A stretch of DNA of 64,000 nt from Streptacidiphilus fuscans (GCF_015690355.1 NZ_JADPRT010000019.1:124001-188000), one strand, 5' to 3'; positions 14,856 through 23,687 are shown, counted from the stretch's first letter. A program made the numbers and translations. Notes: generated from the sequence alone by a model not told the origin.

Positions 14856-15950
14856 CTATCCTTCGGTTTCCGCACGCCCGGTGGGGTGTGCGGTCGATCC
14901 CCGGACCACGAGCGCGGTGGGCAGCGGCTCGGGTTCGGGCTCGGTCTTCGACGCGGTTTCGCGACTTTCCGACGGACCGTCGGATCGTTCACCCATCAGG
15001 GCGGTGAGCAGCCGGACGCCTGCCGCGCCCAGACGCTCGCCCGGCAGGTCCACGGTCGTCAGCGCGGGCGCGAAGAGCGGCGCGGCGACGATGTTGTCGA
15101 TGCCGACGACCGACAGGTCGTCAGGAATGCGCAGTCCGAGCTCGGCAGCGACGTGGTAGACGCCCGCCGCGACCACGTCGTCGTCGCACACCACGGCACG
15201 CACCCGCTCCCCCGACCCCCGCCCCGGCCCGGGCCCCGACCCCGGCGAGGCCAGCAGCACCCGTGCGGCCTCCCTGGCGGCGTCCAGGCCGCCGTTGACG
15301 GAGACTCCGACCTCGACCACCTCGGCTCCCGACGCCGCGCGCTCGAAGCCTGCCTGGCGTGCCCGGAAGGTGTGCGCGGACTCAACCGACCGCAGATGAC
15401 CGAGCCGGAGGTGACCGAGCTCACGGAGATGGGTGACCGCAGCGGCCATCCCGCCGCCCACGTCGAGCTGCTGGGTGCGCCGCTGCGGATGGCCGGCGCT
15501 GAGCGCCGGGTCGGCGTCGAGGAAGACGGTGGGCAGGCTCTCCGGCAGGTCGTCGCCGAGCTGGCTGTCGTCGGGCGAGCAGATCAGCAGACCGTCGTAC
15601 TGGCCGCTGCGGGCCGCGCGGGCGAGCTCGGCATGGTCCCAGCCCGACGAGACGACGACCGACAGCTCGCCGAGCGCCGCCTCGGCCTGCGCTCCCGCGA
15701 GGACGCGGGCGAAGAACGGCCCCAGGATGTTCGGCACCGCGAGCAGCAGCAGGCCGGTCCGGCCGAGCCGGAGCTGACGGCCCGCCGCCTGCGGTTGGTA
15801 GCCCAGCTCGGCGGCCGCGGCCAGCACGCGCTCCCGCGTCGGCGCGGAGACGCGGTGCGAGGAGGCGCTGGCGGAGAAGACCAGCGAGACCGTGGCCTGG
15901 GACACCCCTGCCAGCCGGGCCACGTCCTGTCCGGTGGGGCGACGCGTCAT
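14856..15950 (-). CDS. LacI-family transcriptional regulator
   Basis: A 364-residue protein with a LacI helix-turn-helix at the extreme N-terminus (DVARLAGVSQATVSLVFSAS), the hinge region (RVLAAAAELGYQPQAAGRQL) and a periplasmic-binding-protein-like effector domain to the end (about 65-345; LLLLAVPNILGPFFARVLAG, VDLPGERLGAAGVRLL). The effector is probably a sugar but is not predictable. A Gly/Pro/Arg-rich loop in the middle (coding around 15200-15250) is an expansion within the effector domain. The C-terminal tail is Glu/Pro-rich. No adjacent sugar catabolic genes are visible, so its targets may be elsewhere. Confidence 0.9.
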   Translation of the reverse strand: MTRRPTGQDVARLAGVSQATVSLVFSASASSHRVSAPTRERVLAAAAELGYQPQAAGRQLRLGRTGLLLLAVPNILGPFFARVLAGAQAEAALGELSVVVSSGWDHAELARAARSGQYDGLLICSPDDSQLGDDLPESLPTVFLDADPALSAGHPQRRTQQLDVGGGMAAAVTHLRELGHLRLGHLRSVESAHTFRARQAGFERAASGAEVVEVGVSVNGGLDAAREAARVLLASPGSGPGPGRGSGERVRAVVCDDDVVAAGVYHVAAELGLRIPDDLSVVGIDNIVAAPLFAPALTTVDLPGERLGAAGVRLLTALMGERSDGPSESRETASKTEPEPEPLPTALVVRGSTAHPTGRAETEG

Positions 15951-15987
15951 GATCGGCGTGCCTGTGCGCTACGCGGGTGCCGGGCGG

Positions 15988-16326
15988 TTACTGCTGGGCG
16001 CGGAGGGCGTCGTCGACGGCGTCCTCGGCCGCGTTCTGGGCCGCGATCCGGCTGGCCATGCTGCCCGACTTGGACTTGCGGCGCTCGATGCCGCCGGTGA
16101 TCTGCTCCGACATGGCGTCGCGCTGCTTGTTCAGCACGACGTAGCTGATCGGCGCGGAGACCAGGGCCGCGATGATCAGCAGCAGGAAGACACCGGAGCT
16201 GCCGGCCGTGACCGGCAGCACACCGAAGTGGGCCAGGAGCAGGGCGACCAGGAAGACGGCCAGGAAGATGCTGGCGCGCATCGCGGAGTAGCGGAGGGTC
16301 GCGTGCGAGGTACTGGGGGTGCTCAC
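15988..16326 (-). CDS. DUF4229 membrane protein
   Basis: A 112-residue protein with two transmembrane helices (about 17-37 and 44-63), then a conserved basic cytosolic tail LNKQRDAMSEQITGGIERRK and an Ala-rich acidic end. This architecture is that of actinobacterial DUF4229 proteins, whose function is unknown. The GTG at 16326 gives the family's usual N-terminus (S-T-P-S-T-S-H-A-T-L-R-Y). The long upstream in-frame extension is a shadow of the region between genes. Confidence 0.85.
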   Translation of the reverse strand: MSTPSTSHATLRYSAMRASIFLAVFLVALLLAHFGVLPVTAGSSGVFLLLIIAALVSAPISYVVLNKQRDAMSEQITGGIERRKSKSGSMASRIAAQNAAEDAVDDALRAQQ

Positions 16327-16459
16327 GGCTCGGTTTCTCTTTCCCTTGTCCGTGGAGGTACGACAGTCCAGTGAAGCACGCCCGCAAGGGCGATCTTCAC
16401 CGGGTCCGCACGCCGCTGCGTACGTGGCGGGGCTCAGCCGCGTACGCGGCGGCCGGACG

Positions 16460-16996
16460 TCAGCGCAGGTCGAGCCACATGAAGACGGAGTCGCGGTCGT
16501 CGCCGGGCGCGACGCGCAGCGCTCCCGGCAGTCGGCCGACCTCCTTGTAGCCGCAACGCTCGTAGAAGCGCTCCAACCCGAGGCCGCCGCGCAGGTCGAG
16601 CTGGAGCCCGGCCAGACCCCACGCACGGGCGTGCCGCTCGGCCTCCGCGAGCAGCGCGACACCGTCGCCCCGGCCCTGGAAGTCGGGGTGCAGCATGACC
16701 CGCTTGACGGTCCGCCAGTGGTCCATCAGCGAGAACCGCATGTCCACGAGGAAGAGGGCACCGGCCATGCGGCCGGTCTCCTCGTCGTGCGCGACCAGCA
16801 GCCGGTCTCGGCCGTCGCCCGGTCCGTGACCCAGCCCGGCCAGCCCCTTCTCGGCCGTCGGCCGGACCTCCTCACGGGTGACCGGCGCGACGAAACCGAT
16901 CGCGCCGCCCGCATTCGTGGCCGCAGTCCAGACGTCTATCAGGCCCTCGACCAGCTCCGGGGTGACCTCGGGGTCGAGGGTGAAACGCAGTGCCAT
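16460..16996 (-). CDS. GNAT-family N-acetyltransferase
   Basis: A 178-residue single-domain GNAT protein. The acetyl-CoA pyrophosphate loop is visible as Q-G-R-G-D-G-V-A-L-L (about 120-130), preceded by the beta-4 strand KRVMLHPDF and followed by the C-terminal LERFYERCGYKEVGRLPGAL block. The substrate is unknown. It is the last gene upstream of mqnE on the same strand but with its own ATG, separated from mqnE by 28 nt. Confidence 0.88.
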   Translation of the reverse strand: MALRFTLDPEVTPELVEGLIDVWTAATNAGGAIGFVAPVTREEVRPTAEKGLAGLGHGPGDGRDRLLVAHDEETGRMAGALFLVDMRFSLMDHWRTVKRVMLHPDFQGRGDGVALLAEAERHARAWGLAGLQLDLRGGLGLERFYERCGYKEVGRLPGALRVAPGDDRDSVFMWLDLR

Positions 16997-17024
16997 GTAC
17001 AGAGAGCCCCTGGAACCGTGCCGA

Positions 17025-18188
17025 CTAGAACTTCATCGGCTGCGGCGTCTCGCGACGGTCGCCGTCCGGGCCCGGGTACTCACGGATGATCTCGTAGCGG
17101 GTGTTCCGCTCGACCGGGCGGAAGCCCGCGTCACGGATCAGGTCGAGCAGGTCGTCACGGGTCAGCTTGTTCGGCGTGCCGAAGCCGTCCGCGTCGTGGG
17201 TGATCTTGTACTCGACGACCGAGCCGTCCATGTCGTCCGCGCCGTGGTTGAGCATCAGCTGGGCGCCGGCCAGACCGTGCATGACCCAGAACACCTTGAC
17301 GTGCGGGACGTTGTCGAAGAGCAGCCGGGAGACGGCGAAGGTGCGGATCATGTCCGCGCCGGTCGCCATGGTGGTGCGCGCCTGCAGCGTGTTGCGGACC
17401 TTGCCGTCACGCGAGTCGTGGAAGTCGTGCTGGTAGCGCAGCGGGATGAAGACCTGGAACCCGCCGGTCTCGTCCTGCAGCTCACGCAGCCGCAGCACGT
17501 GGTCCACGCGGTGGCGCGGCTCCTCGATGTGGCCGTAGAGCATGGTGGCGGGCGTCTTCAGGCCCTTGGAGTGAGCGAGGCGGTGGATCCGCGACCAGTC
17601 CTCCCAGTGGGTGTCGTGGTCGACGATGTGCTGACGCACCTCCCAGTCGAAGATCTCCGCGCCACCGCCGGTCAGCGACTCCAGACCGGCGTCGATCAGC
17701 TCGTCGAGGATCTCGTCGGCCGAGAGGCCGGAGATCTTCTCGAAGTGGTGGATCTCGGTGGCGGTGAAGGCCTTGAGCGCGACGTTCGGCAGCGCCTCCT
17801 TGAGGGCGCGCAGCGAACGCGGGTAGTACCGCCAGGGGAGGGTCGGGTGCAGGCCGTTGACGATGTGCAGCTCGGTCAGCTGGTCGTTCTCCATCGCCTT
17901 GGCGAGCTTGACCGCCTCCTCGATGCGCATCGTGTACGCGTCCTTCTCGCCCGGCTTGCGCTGGAAGCTGCAGTAGGCGCAGGAGGCGGTGCAGACGTTG
18001 GTCATGTTGAGGTGACGGTTGACGTTGAAGTGGACGACGTCGCCGTTCTTCCGCGTCCGCGCGTAGTGGGCGAGGCCACCCAGCCAGGCCAGGTCGTCGG
18101 TCTCGTAGAGCGCGACCCCGTCCTCACGACTGAGCCGCTCCCCGGCGTAGACCTTCGCCTCCAGCTCGCGCTTCAGCCCTGCGTCCAT
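17025..18188 (-). CDS. mqnE: Aminofutalosine synthase (radical SAM)
   Basis: A 387-residue radical SAM enzyme that joins the MqnA product (3-[(1-carboxyvinyl)oxy]benzoate) to SAM, giving 6-amino-6-deoxyfutalosine in menaquinone synthesis. The CX3CX2C cluster motif is in TNVCTASCAYCSF. LHIVNGLHPTLPW and GGGAEIFDWEVRQ are characteristic of MqnE rather than MqnC. The ATG at 18188 (MDAGLKRELE) gives the family length; an ATG 9 nt upstream is possible, and a GGAGG lies just before it. mqnA and mqnB are about 10 kb away, and ubiX, a prenyltransferase and ubiD lie 2-6 kb upstream. Confidence 0.95.
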   Translation of the reverse strand: MDAGLKRELEAKVYAGERLSREDGVALYETDDLAWLGGLAHYARTRKNGDVVHFNVNRHLNMTNVCTASCAYCSFQRKPGEKDAYTMRIEEAVKLAKAMENDQLTELHIVNGLHPTLPWRYYPRSLRALKEALPNVALKAFTATEIHHFEKISGLSADEILDELIDAGLESLTGGGAEIFDWEVRQHIVDHDTHWEDWSRIHRLAHSKGLKTPATMLYGHIEEPRHRVDHVLRLRELQDETGGFQVFIPLRYQHDFHDSRDGKVRNTLQARTTMATGADMIRTFAVSRLLFDNVPHVKVFWVMHGLAGAQLMLNHGADDMDGSVVEYKITHDADGFGTPNKLTRDDLLDLIRDAGFRPVERNTRYEIIREYPGPDGDRRETPQPMKF

Positions 18189-18266
18189 CCGCCTCATGCC
18201 TCCATCAGCAGTGGCCCTCACCGGGCCGACGATCCCCACGAGCCTACGCCCTCACTCTGACGGGAT

Positions 18267-18363
18267 GTTGCGGTACCCGTCAGGGGCGCGGGGAACTGCC
18301 CGAGAAACCACCCACAGAGGTAGAGCACCGAACGAGCAGGGCCATCCGCACAGGGTGGTGCAG
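18267..18363. repeat. Dispersed hairpin repeat, copy 2 (right arm truncated)
   Basis: The left arm (GTTGCGG...AGGGGCGCGGGGAACTG) and the core with GAGCAGGGCCATCCGCAC are present. The right arm stops at GGGTGGTGCAGG, against the 3' end of the ammonia-lyase gene. It lies upstream of mqnE. Confidence 0.8.
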
Positions 18364-18366
18364 GAC

Positions 18367-19341
18367 TCAAACGGCGAGAATCCTCGCCAAAAGCGCCGGA
18401 TCCACGTTCCCGCCGCTCACCACCGCGGCGAACCGCGTGCCCGGCAGCTCCGCGCCGTGGAACAGGTACGCAGCCGTCGTCACCGCACCCGACGGCTCGG
18501 CCACGAGCCGCCCGCGGCGGGCCAGGACAGCCATCGCGTCGCGGATCTCGTCCTCCGTGACCGTGATGATGTCGTCGACGTACGCCTGGACGTGCTCCCA
18601 CGGCAGCAGGCCGAGGGAGTTCGTCCGCAGCCCGTCCGCGATCGTGCGGTGGGTGTCCGCGAAGGGCCACACCTTCCGCTCGCCGGAGCGGAAGCTCTCC
18701 GCCGCGTCGCCGGCCAGGGCCGGCTCGACGCCGATGACCTTGACGCCCGGCATGGTGAGCTTCAACGCCGTTGCCACACCGCTGATCAGGCCGCCGCCGC
18801 TGACCGGGACCAGGACCGTCTGCAGGTCGAGGTCGAGAGCCGCCGCGTCGTCCGCGATCTCCATCCCGACCGTGCCCTGGCCCGCGATGACGTACGGGTC
18901 GTCGTACGGCGGGACCCAGACGTAGCCGTGCTTCTCGACCAGGTCCGCGGGCGTGGTGTCCCGCTCGTGCATGGCGACCAGGATGACCTCCGCGCCGAAC
19001 GAGCGGGTGCTTTCCACCTTCACCTCGGGTGAGGTGTCCGGCATCACGATGACGGCCTGGATGCCGAGTTCGCGCGCCGCGTAGGCCACGGCCTGCGCGT
19101 GGTTGCCACTCGACTGGGCTACCACGCCCCGCGCCCGCTCCTCCGGCGTCAGCGCCGCGAGGCGGTTGTACGCGCCGCGGATCTTGAAGGCCCCGGTCGG
19201 CTGCAGGCCCTCCGGCTTCAGATGCAGCGAACGGCCGTCGGGCTGGTCCGCCCACGGGCACGGCATCAGGGGAGTGCGCACGGCCACCCCGGCGATCCGC
19301 TGTTGCGCTTCGCGCACCTCGTCCAGCGTCACCAGGGTCAT
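18367..19341 (-). CDS. PLP-dependent threonine/serine ammonia-lyase
   Basis: A 324-residue fold-type II PLP enzyme: PLP lysine in TGAFKIRGAYNR (K53), SSGNHAQAVAYAAR substrate loop, and the phosphate-binding SGGGLISG loop. The short form lacks an ACT-type regulatory domain. It thus fits catabolic threonine dehydratase, serine dehydratase or threo-3-hydroxyaspartate ammonia-lyase rather than feedback-regulated IlvA. An Lrp-type regulator is encoded 7 nt upstream on the same strand, so amino-acid responsive control is likely. The 3' end abuts a truncated hairpin repeat. Confidence 0.88.
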   Translation of the reverse strand: MTLVTLDEVREAQQRIAGVAVRTPLMPCPWADQPDGRSLHLKPEGLQPTGAFKIRGAYNRLAALTPEERARGVVAQSSGNHAQAVAYAARELGIQAVIVMPDTSPEVKVESTRSFGAEVILVAMHERDTTPADLVEKHGYVWVPPYDDPYVIAGQGTVGMEIADDAAALDLDLQTVLVPVSGGGLISGVATALKLTMPGVKVIGVEPALAGDAAESFRSGERKVWPFADTHRTIADGLRTNSLGLLPWEHVQAYVDDIITVTEDEIRDAMAVLARRGRLVAEPSGAVTTAAYLFHGAELPGTRFAAVVSGGNVDPALLARILAV

Positions 19342-19348
19342 ACGCGCA

Positions 19349-19828
19349 TCACACCTTCCGCTGCTCGGCGGTCACCTCGGGGTCGGGGAGCTCGACGGCG
19401 CGGTTCTCCCACTTGGTGGAGAGTACGACCGTGGTGCGCGTGCGGGCTACACCCCTGGTGCCGGAGAGGCGTTTGACGATCGACTCCAGCCCGTCGACGT
19501 CCGGGACGCGGGCCTTGAGCATGTAGGAGTCCTCGCCGGCGATGAACCAGCAGTCCTCGATCTCGGGCAGGTCGCGCAGCCGGTGCGAGACGTCGTCGTG
19601 GTCCGCCGCGTCGGTCAGCTGGAGGCCGATCAGCGCGGTGACGCCGAGGCCGAGCGAGGCCGGGTTGACCGTCGCGCGGTACCCGGTGATGACGCCGGCC
19701 TGTTCCAGCCGGTTGATCCGGTCCGTGACGCTGGGGCCCGAAAGCCCGACAAGCCGTCCCAGCTCGGCGTACGAGGCGCGCCCGTTCTCGCGCAGCGCCT
19801 GAATGAGCTGCCTGTCCACCGCGTCCAT
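19349..19828 (-). CDS. Lrp/AsnC-family regulator
   Basis: A 159-residue protein with the AsnC-type helix-turn-helix at the N-terminus (DRQLIQALRENGRASYAELG, then LSGPSVTDRINRLEQAGVI) and a RAM effector domain (about 65-150). The start at 19828 gives the typical MDAVDRQLI N-terminus; a longer frame to 19918 adds residues with no family resemblance. It lies immediately upstream of the PLP ammonia-lyase gene and probably controls it. The effector is likely an amino acid (inference). Confidence 0.92.
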   Translation of the reverse strand: MDAVDRQLIQALRENGRASYAELGRLVGLSGPSVTDRINRLEQAGVITGYRATVNPASLGLGVTALIGLQLTDAADHDDVSHRLRDLPEIEDCWFIAGEDSYMLKARVPDVDGLESIVKRLSGTRGVARTRTTVVLSTKWENRAVELPDPEVTAEQRKV

Positions 19829-19946
19829 GCTGGGAAACCTGGCCTTCCAATCGTTGGGGAACGTGCCGACAGTATCCGGAATCCCAAAGTCCAGGCCGAC
19901 AAGACCCCCGGTTCGCAAAGAAGATACTCCGACGAGGTGACCTCCA

Positions 19947-20600
19947 TCACGTCGCCCCCAGCTCGCCCTCCCAGCGGCGGTAGAGAGCGTGCGGAACCTT
20001 CACCGAATCCAGCACCCGCCCGCCCACGAAGTCCACGAGCTGCTGCACGCTTCCCGACCCGGCGTAGAAGCCGGGCGAGGCGGGGATCACCACCGCGCCT
20101 TGCTGGTCCAGCTCTACGAGTTGACGCAGCGTCACTCCGGTGAGCGGGCTCTCGCGCACGCACAGCACCAGCGGCCTGCGCTCCTTGAGCGTGACGTTGG
20201 CGGCACGCTGGAGCAGGTCCTTGCTGAGCCCGATCGCGATCCCGGCGACGGCGGCGGCGCTGCACGGGACCACGATCATCCCCTTCGCGGGGTACGAGCC
20301 GCTGGACGGCCCCGCCGCGAAGTCACCCGCGGTCCAGTACCGCACGTCGTCGAGGTCGAACGGCTGCGGCTTCCCTCGGTCGAGCGGGCGCTCCAGCCAC
20401 TCGCGCAGATCCTCACGCCAGTGCGCGTCCCGGAACGCGATCCCGGTCTCGTCGATGATCGTCAGCCGCGCGGCCCTGCTGACGACGACGTCGACCGCCT
20501 CCCCCGCCTCCAGCAGCCCACGGATCACCGACGCCGCGTACGGCGTCCCGGACGCCCCCGACACCCCGACGACCCATGGCTCCCGCGCTTCCTGCTTCAC
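19947..20600 (-). CDS. ubiX: Flavin prenyltransferase
   Basis: A 217-residue flavoprotein that prenylates FMN to make the cofactor of UbiD decarboxylases. UbiX signatures: VGVSGASGTPYAASVIRGLL (nucleotide loop), VPCSAAAVAGIAIGLSKDLLQRAA, and the ERRPLVLCVRESPLTGVTLRQL block. The GTG start at 20600 has no ribosome site but a TAGGGT hexamer 7 nt upstream, suggesting a leaderless mRNA. ubiD lies 1.6 kb upstream on the same strand, fitting a cofactor-enzyme pair in menaquinone synthesis. Confidence 0.95.
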   Translation of the reverse strand: MKQEAREPWVVGVSGASGTPYAASVIRGLLEAGEAVDVVVSRAARLTIIDETGIAFRDAHWREDLREWLERPLDRGKPQPFDLDDVRYWTAGDFAAGPSSGSYPAKGMIVVPCSAAAVAGIAIGLSKDLLQRAANVTLKERRPLVLCVRESPLTGVTLRQLVELDQQGAVVIPASPGFYAGSGSVQQLVDFVGGRVLDSVKVPHALYRRWEGELGAT

Positions 20601-20623
20601 ATGATCGACCCTAACCGCTCGGG

Positions 20624-21247
20624 TCAGTCGTGGACGATGCGGATGCCGGTCCGGCGGCCCAGGGTGCCGAAGGACGGCAGTAGCAGGAAGATCGCCGCGT
20701 CGAGCAGGTCGGGGCGGCCCAGGCCGACGAAGGTGGGGACGTGGCCCACGGCGCTGATCAGGGCCTCGACCGTCGGGGCGTCGGACTGCTCGAAGACGGT
20801 GTAGAAGAGGTTGCCCGGCTTGCCGTCCCAGAGCGGGTCGGCGTAGGTCTCCCAGGTCTGGTTGTTGAAGGCGCGGGCGTAGCGGGCCTCCGGGGCCAGC
20901 GCGCGGACCAGGTCGGCGCTGTGCAGGACGGGCTGCGGGAACCGGTTGGCCGCGTCGACGATCAGCTTGCCCGCCAGCGCCTCGGCGTGGGTGCGCAGGA
21001 ACGCCTCGACGTCGCCCGCCGGGATGGCCAGCACGACGGTGTCCGCGGCGGCCACGGCCTCCGCCACGGTGGCGACCTTCGCGCCGGTGTCGCCCGCCGC
21101 GTCGGACGCCCCGGGGTTGCGTGACCCGAACACGACCGCGTGCCCTGCCCTGGCGAAGGCCCGGCCGAGCGTCCCGCCGATGTTGCCCGTGCCGATGACC
21201 GCCGTGGTGCCGATGCCGTTGTCGGTGCCGATGCCGTTGTCGCTCAT
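20624..21247 (-). CDS. NADPH/F420-dependent reductase-like protein
   Basis: A 207-residue Rossmann protein with the dinucleotide loop TTAVIGTGNIGGTLGRAFA and VVFGSRNPGAS, matching the F420-dependent NADP oxidoreductase family. The middle FNNQTWETYADPLWDGKPGN also fits the family. The substrate is unknown. Its N-terminus is an internal duplication (S-D-N-G-I-G-T-D-N-G-I-G-T) from an 18-bp tandem repeat. Its ribosome site lies inside a long hairpin just upstream. It is not known as a menaquinone gene; its placement between ubiX and the prenyltransferase may be incidental. Confidence 0.85.
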   Translation of the reverse strand: MSDNGIGTDNGIGTTAVIGTGNIGGTLGRAFARAGHAVVFGSRNPGASDAAGDTGAKVATVAEAVAAADTVVLAIPAGDVEAFLRTHAEALAGKLIVDAANRFPQPVLHSADLVRALAPEARYARAFNNQTWETYADPLWDGKPGNLFYTVFEQSDAPTVEALISAVGHVPTFVGLGRPDLLDAAIFLLLPSFGTLGRRTGIRIVHD

Positions 21248-21252
21248 GACGA

Positions 21253-21303
21253 AGCCCTCCCGTTGCTCGTCTGCCTCTGGTGAGGGTGAGCGACGGGAGG
21301 GCT
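21253..21303 (-). terminator. 16-bp stem between the prenyltransferase gene and the reductase
   Basis: Arms 21253-21268 and 21288-21303 pair over 16 bp with one mismatch around a 19-nt loop. On the minus strand it follows the prenyltransferase stop by 27 nt and ends 5 nt before the reductase ATG. It therefore includes that gene's GGGAGGG ribosome site. It could be a terminator for ubiD and the prenyltransferase gene, a translation-blocking hairpin, or both. Confidence 0.7.
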
Positions 21304-21330
21304 CGTGATATTCCGTCAGTTACCGGGCAG

Positions 21331-22230
21331 CTACGGCGTCAGCCCGCGCAGCGCGAGATCCAGCAGCGCGAAGCAGAAGAGCGAGATCCCGACGAAGCCG
21401 TTGACCTGGAAGAACGCCCGGTTGAGACGGCTCAGGTCGTGCGGGCGGACGATGGTGTGCTCGTAGACGAACGCCACCGCGACCACCGCAAGGCCCATCC
21501 AGAACGCCCAGCCCGCGCCCGACAGCCAGGCGTACCAGCAGAGCAGCAGCATGGTCACCAGGTGCGCGGCGCGCGCGCCGTACAGCGCGGCCGGGACGCC
21601 GAAGCGGGCCGGGACCGAGCGGACGCCGTCGGCGCGGTCGGCCATCACGTCCTGGCAGGCGAAGATGAGGTCGAAGCCGCCGATCCAGACACCGACCGCG
21701 AGGCCCAGCACGCAGGCGGGCCAGGACCAGGTGCCGGTGACCGCCAGCCACGCCCCGATCGGGCCCATCGCCTGGGCCAGGCCGAGGATCGCGTGCGGGA
21801 AGTCGGTGAACCGCTTGCCGTAGGGGTAGACGACCATCGGGATCACCGCGATGGGCGCCAGCGCCAGGCAGAGCGGGTTGAGCAGCGCGGCGGCGGTCAG
21901 GAAGACCACCAGCGCGACCGCCGAGCCGGTGTACGCGGTCCGCATCGAGACCGCGCCGGTGACCAGCTCGCGTCCGGCGGTGCGCGGATTGCGCGCGTCG
22001 ATCTCGCGGTCGATGATCCGGTTGGCCGCCATGGCGAAGGTCCGCAGGCCGACCATGCACAGCGTCACCAGGAACAGCTGCACCCAGTGCACGCGCCCGT
22101 TGGCGAGGAACATCGCCGTCAGCGCGGCGATGTAGGCGAAGGGCAGCGCGAAGACCGAGTGCTCGATCATCACCAGCCGCAGGAACGCCTTGGTTCTGCC
22201 GGCGTCGGCAGTCGCGACAGCAGTCGTCAT
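21331..22230 (-). CDS. mqnP: UbiA-family prenyltransferase (menaquinone, MqnP-like)
   Basis: A 299-residue integral membrane enzyme with about eight helices. The two prenyl-diphosphate/Mg-binding motifs are present: NRIIDREID at 70-78 and DVMADRADG near 195-203. In futalosine organisms the UbiA homolog in this position attaches the polyprenyl chain to the naphthoquinone precursor. The start ATG overlaps the ubiD stop (TGATG), so the two are translated together. The symbol follows the futalosine naming; heme O synthase and MenA relatives differ in their first motif. Confidence 0.88.
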   Translation of the reverse strand: MTTAVATADAGRTKAFLRLVMIEHSVFALPFAYIAALTAMFLANGRVHWVQLFLVTLCMVGLRTFAMAANRIIDREIDARNPRTAGRELVTGAVSMRTAYTGSAVALVVFLTAAALLNPLCLALAPIAVIPMVVYPYGKRFTDFPHAILGLAQAMGPIGAWLAVTGTWSWPACVLGLAVGVWIGGFDLIFACQDVMADRADGVRSVPARFGVPAALYGARAAHLVTMLLLCWYAWLSGAGWAFWMGLAVVAVAFVYEHTIVRPHDLSRLNRAFFQVNGFVGISLFCFALLDLALRGLTP

Positions 22231-23687
22231 CAGAGCCCGTACTCCTTCCAGCGCGTGTCGACCAGGGCGGCGGTCGCCGGGTCGGAGAGGACCATCTCCG
22301 GCCAGCCGCCGTCGCGGGTGTAGCCCTCCTCGGGCAGCTTGCGGGTCGCGTCGATACCCGCCTTGCCGCCCCAGAACTGCTGGTAGGAGGCGTGGTCGAG
22401 GTGGTCGACCGGTCCCTCCACGACGGACAGGTCGCGGCTGTAGTCGACGTTGCCGAGCGCCCGCCAGGCGACCTCCTGGTAGTCGTGGACGTCGCAGTCC
22501 GCGTCCACCACCACGATCAGCTTGGTCAGCGACATCATGTGCGCGCCCCAGATCGCGTGCATGACCTTCTGCGCGTGCTTCGGGTACTTCTTGTCGATCG
22601 AGACGATCACGCAGTTGTGGAAGCCGCCCGCCTCGGGCAGGTCGTAGTCCACGATGTCCGGGACGATGACCTTGAGCAGCGGCAGGAAGAACCGCTCGGT
22701 GAACTTGCCCAGCGGCCCGTCCTCGGTCGGCGGGCGGCCGACCACGATGGACTGGAGCAGCGGGCGACGGCGCATGGTGACGCAGTCGATCGTCAGCGCG
22801 GGGAACGGCTCCTGCGGCGTGTAGAAGCCGGTGTGGTCGCCGAACGGGCCCTCCGGCAGCATGACGCCCGGGTCCAGCCAGCCCTCCAGCACGACCTCGG
22901 CGTCCGCCGGGACCTGCAACGGCACGGTCTTGCAGTCGACCATCCGGACCCGCTCGCCCGCGACGAAGCCCGCGAAGAGGTACTCGTCGATGTCACCCGG
23001 CAGCGGCGCGGTCGCGGCGTAGGTGACCGCGGGCGGGCAGCCGAACGCGATCGCGACCGGCAGCTTCTCGCCGCGCTTGGCGGCGATCGCGGCGTGGTTG
23101 CGGCTGTCCTTGTGGATCTGCCAGTGCATGCCGATGGTGCGCTTGTCGTGCCGCTGCAGCCGGTAGAGGCCGAGGTTGCGGACGCCGGAGTCGGGGTCCT
23201 TGGTGTGGGTCAGGCCCAGGTTGAAGAACGAGCCGCCGTCCTCGGGCCAGGTGAAGAGCGCGGGCAGCTGCATCAGGTCGACGTCGTCGCCGGTGAGCAC
23301 GACCTCCTGGACCTTGGCCTCCCCCGGCTTCACCTTCTTCGGCGGGACGTGCGTCATCCCGGCCAGCTTGCCGAACGCCTCCCGGACGCCGGTGAAGCCG
23401 TGCGGCAGCTCCGGCTTGAGCAGACCGGCGATCTTCTCGCCGATCTCGTCGGCGGACTTCAGGCCCAGCGCCTTGGCGAGGCGGCGCTCGGTGCCGAAGA
23501 CGTTCATGGCCAGCGGCATCGCCGAGCCCTTGACGTTCTCGAAGAGCAGCGCCGGGCCCTTCGCCTTCTGCACCCGGTCGACGATCTCCCCGACCTCCAG
23601 GTACGGGTCGACCTCCACCTTGATCCGCTTGAGGTCGCCCTCGCGCTCCAGCGCCCGGAGGAAGGACCGTAGATCGTCGTAAGCCAT
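22230..23687 (-). CDS. UbiD-family decarboxylase of menaquinone synthesis
   Basis: A 485-residue prenylated-FMN-dependent decarboxylase. It shows the UbiD landmarks: MAYDDLRSFLRALEREGDL N-terminus, NLGLYRLQRHDKRTIGMHW (prFMN/metal region), and the E-G-P-F-G-D-H-T-G-F-Y active-site strip. The full length matches UbiD/MqnL-type enzymes that decarboxylate the naphthoate intermediate after prenylation. It is encoded directly before the prenyltransferase gene with a 1-nt overlap, and its cofactor enzyme UbiX is on the same strand. A GATACT hexamer 7 nt before the ATG suggests its own, possibly leaderless, promoter. Confidence 0.93.
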   Translation of the reverse strand: MAYDDLRSFLRALEREGDLKRIKVEVDPYLEVGEIVDRVQKAKGPALLFENVKGSAMPLAMNVFGTERRLAKALGLKSADEIGEKIAGLLKPELPHGFTGVREAFGKLAGMTHVPPKKVKPGEAKVQEVVLTGDDVDLMQLPALFTWPEDGGSFFNLGLTHTKDPDSGVRNLGLYRLQRHDKRTIGMHWQIHKDSRNHAAIAAKRGEKLPVAIAFGCPPAVTYAATAPLPGDIDEYLFAGFVAGERVRMVDCKTVPLQVPADAEVVLEGWLDPGVMLPEGPFGDHTGFYTPQEPFPALTIDCVTMRRRPLLQSIVVGRPPTEDGPLGKFTERFFLPLLKVIVPDIVDYDLPEAGGFHNCVIVSIDKKYPKHAQKVMHAIWGAHMMSLTKLIVVVDADCDVHDYQEVAWRALGNVDYSRDLSVVEGPVDHLDHASYQQFWGGKAGIDATRKLPEEGYTRDGGWPEMVLSDPATAALVDTRWKEYGL

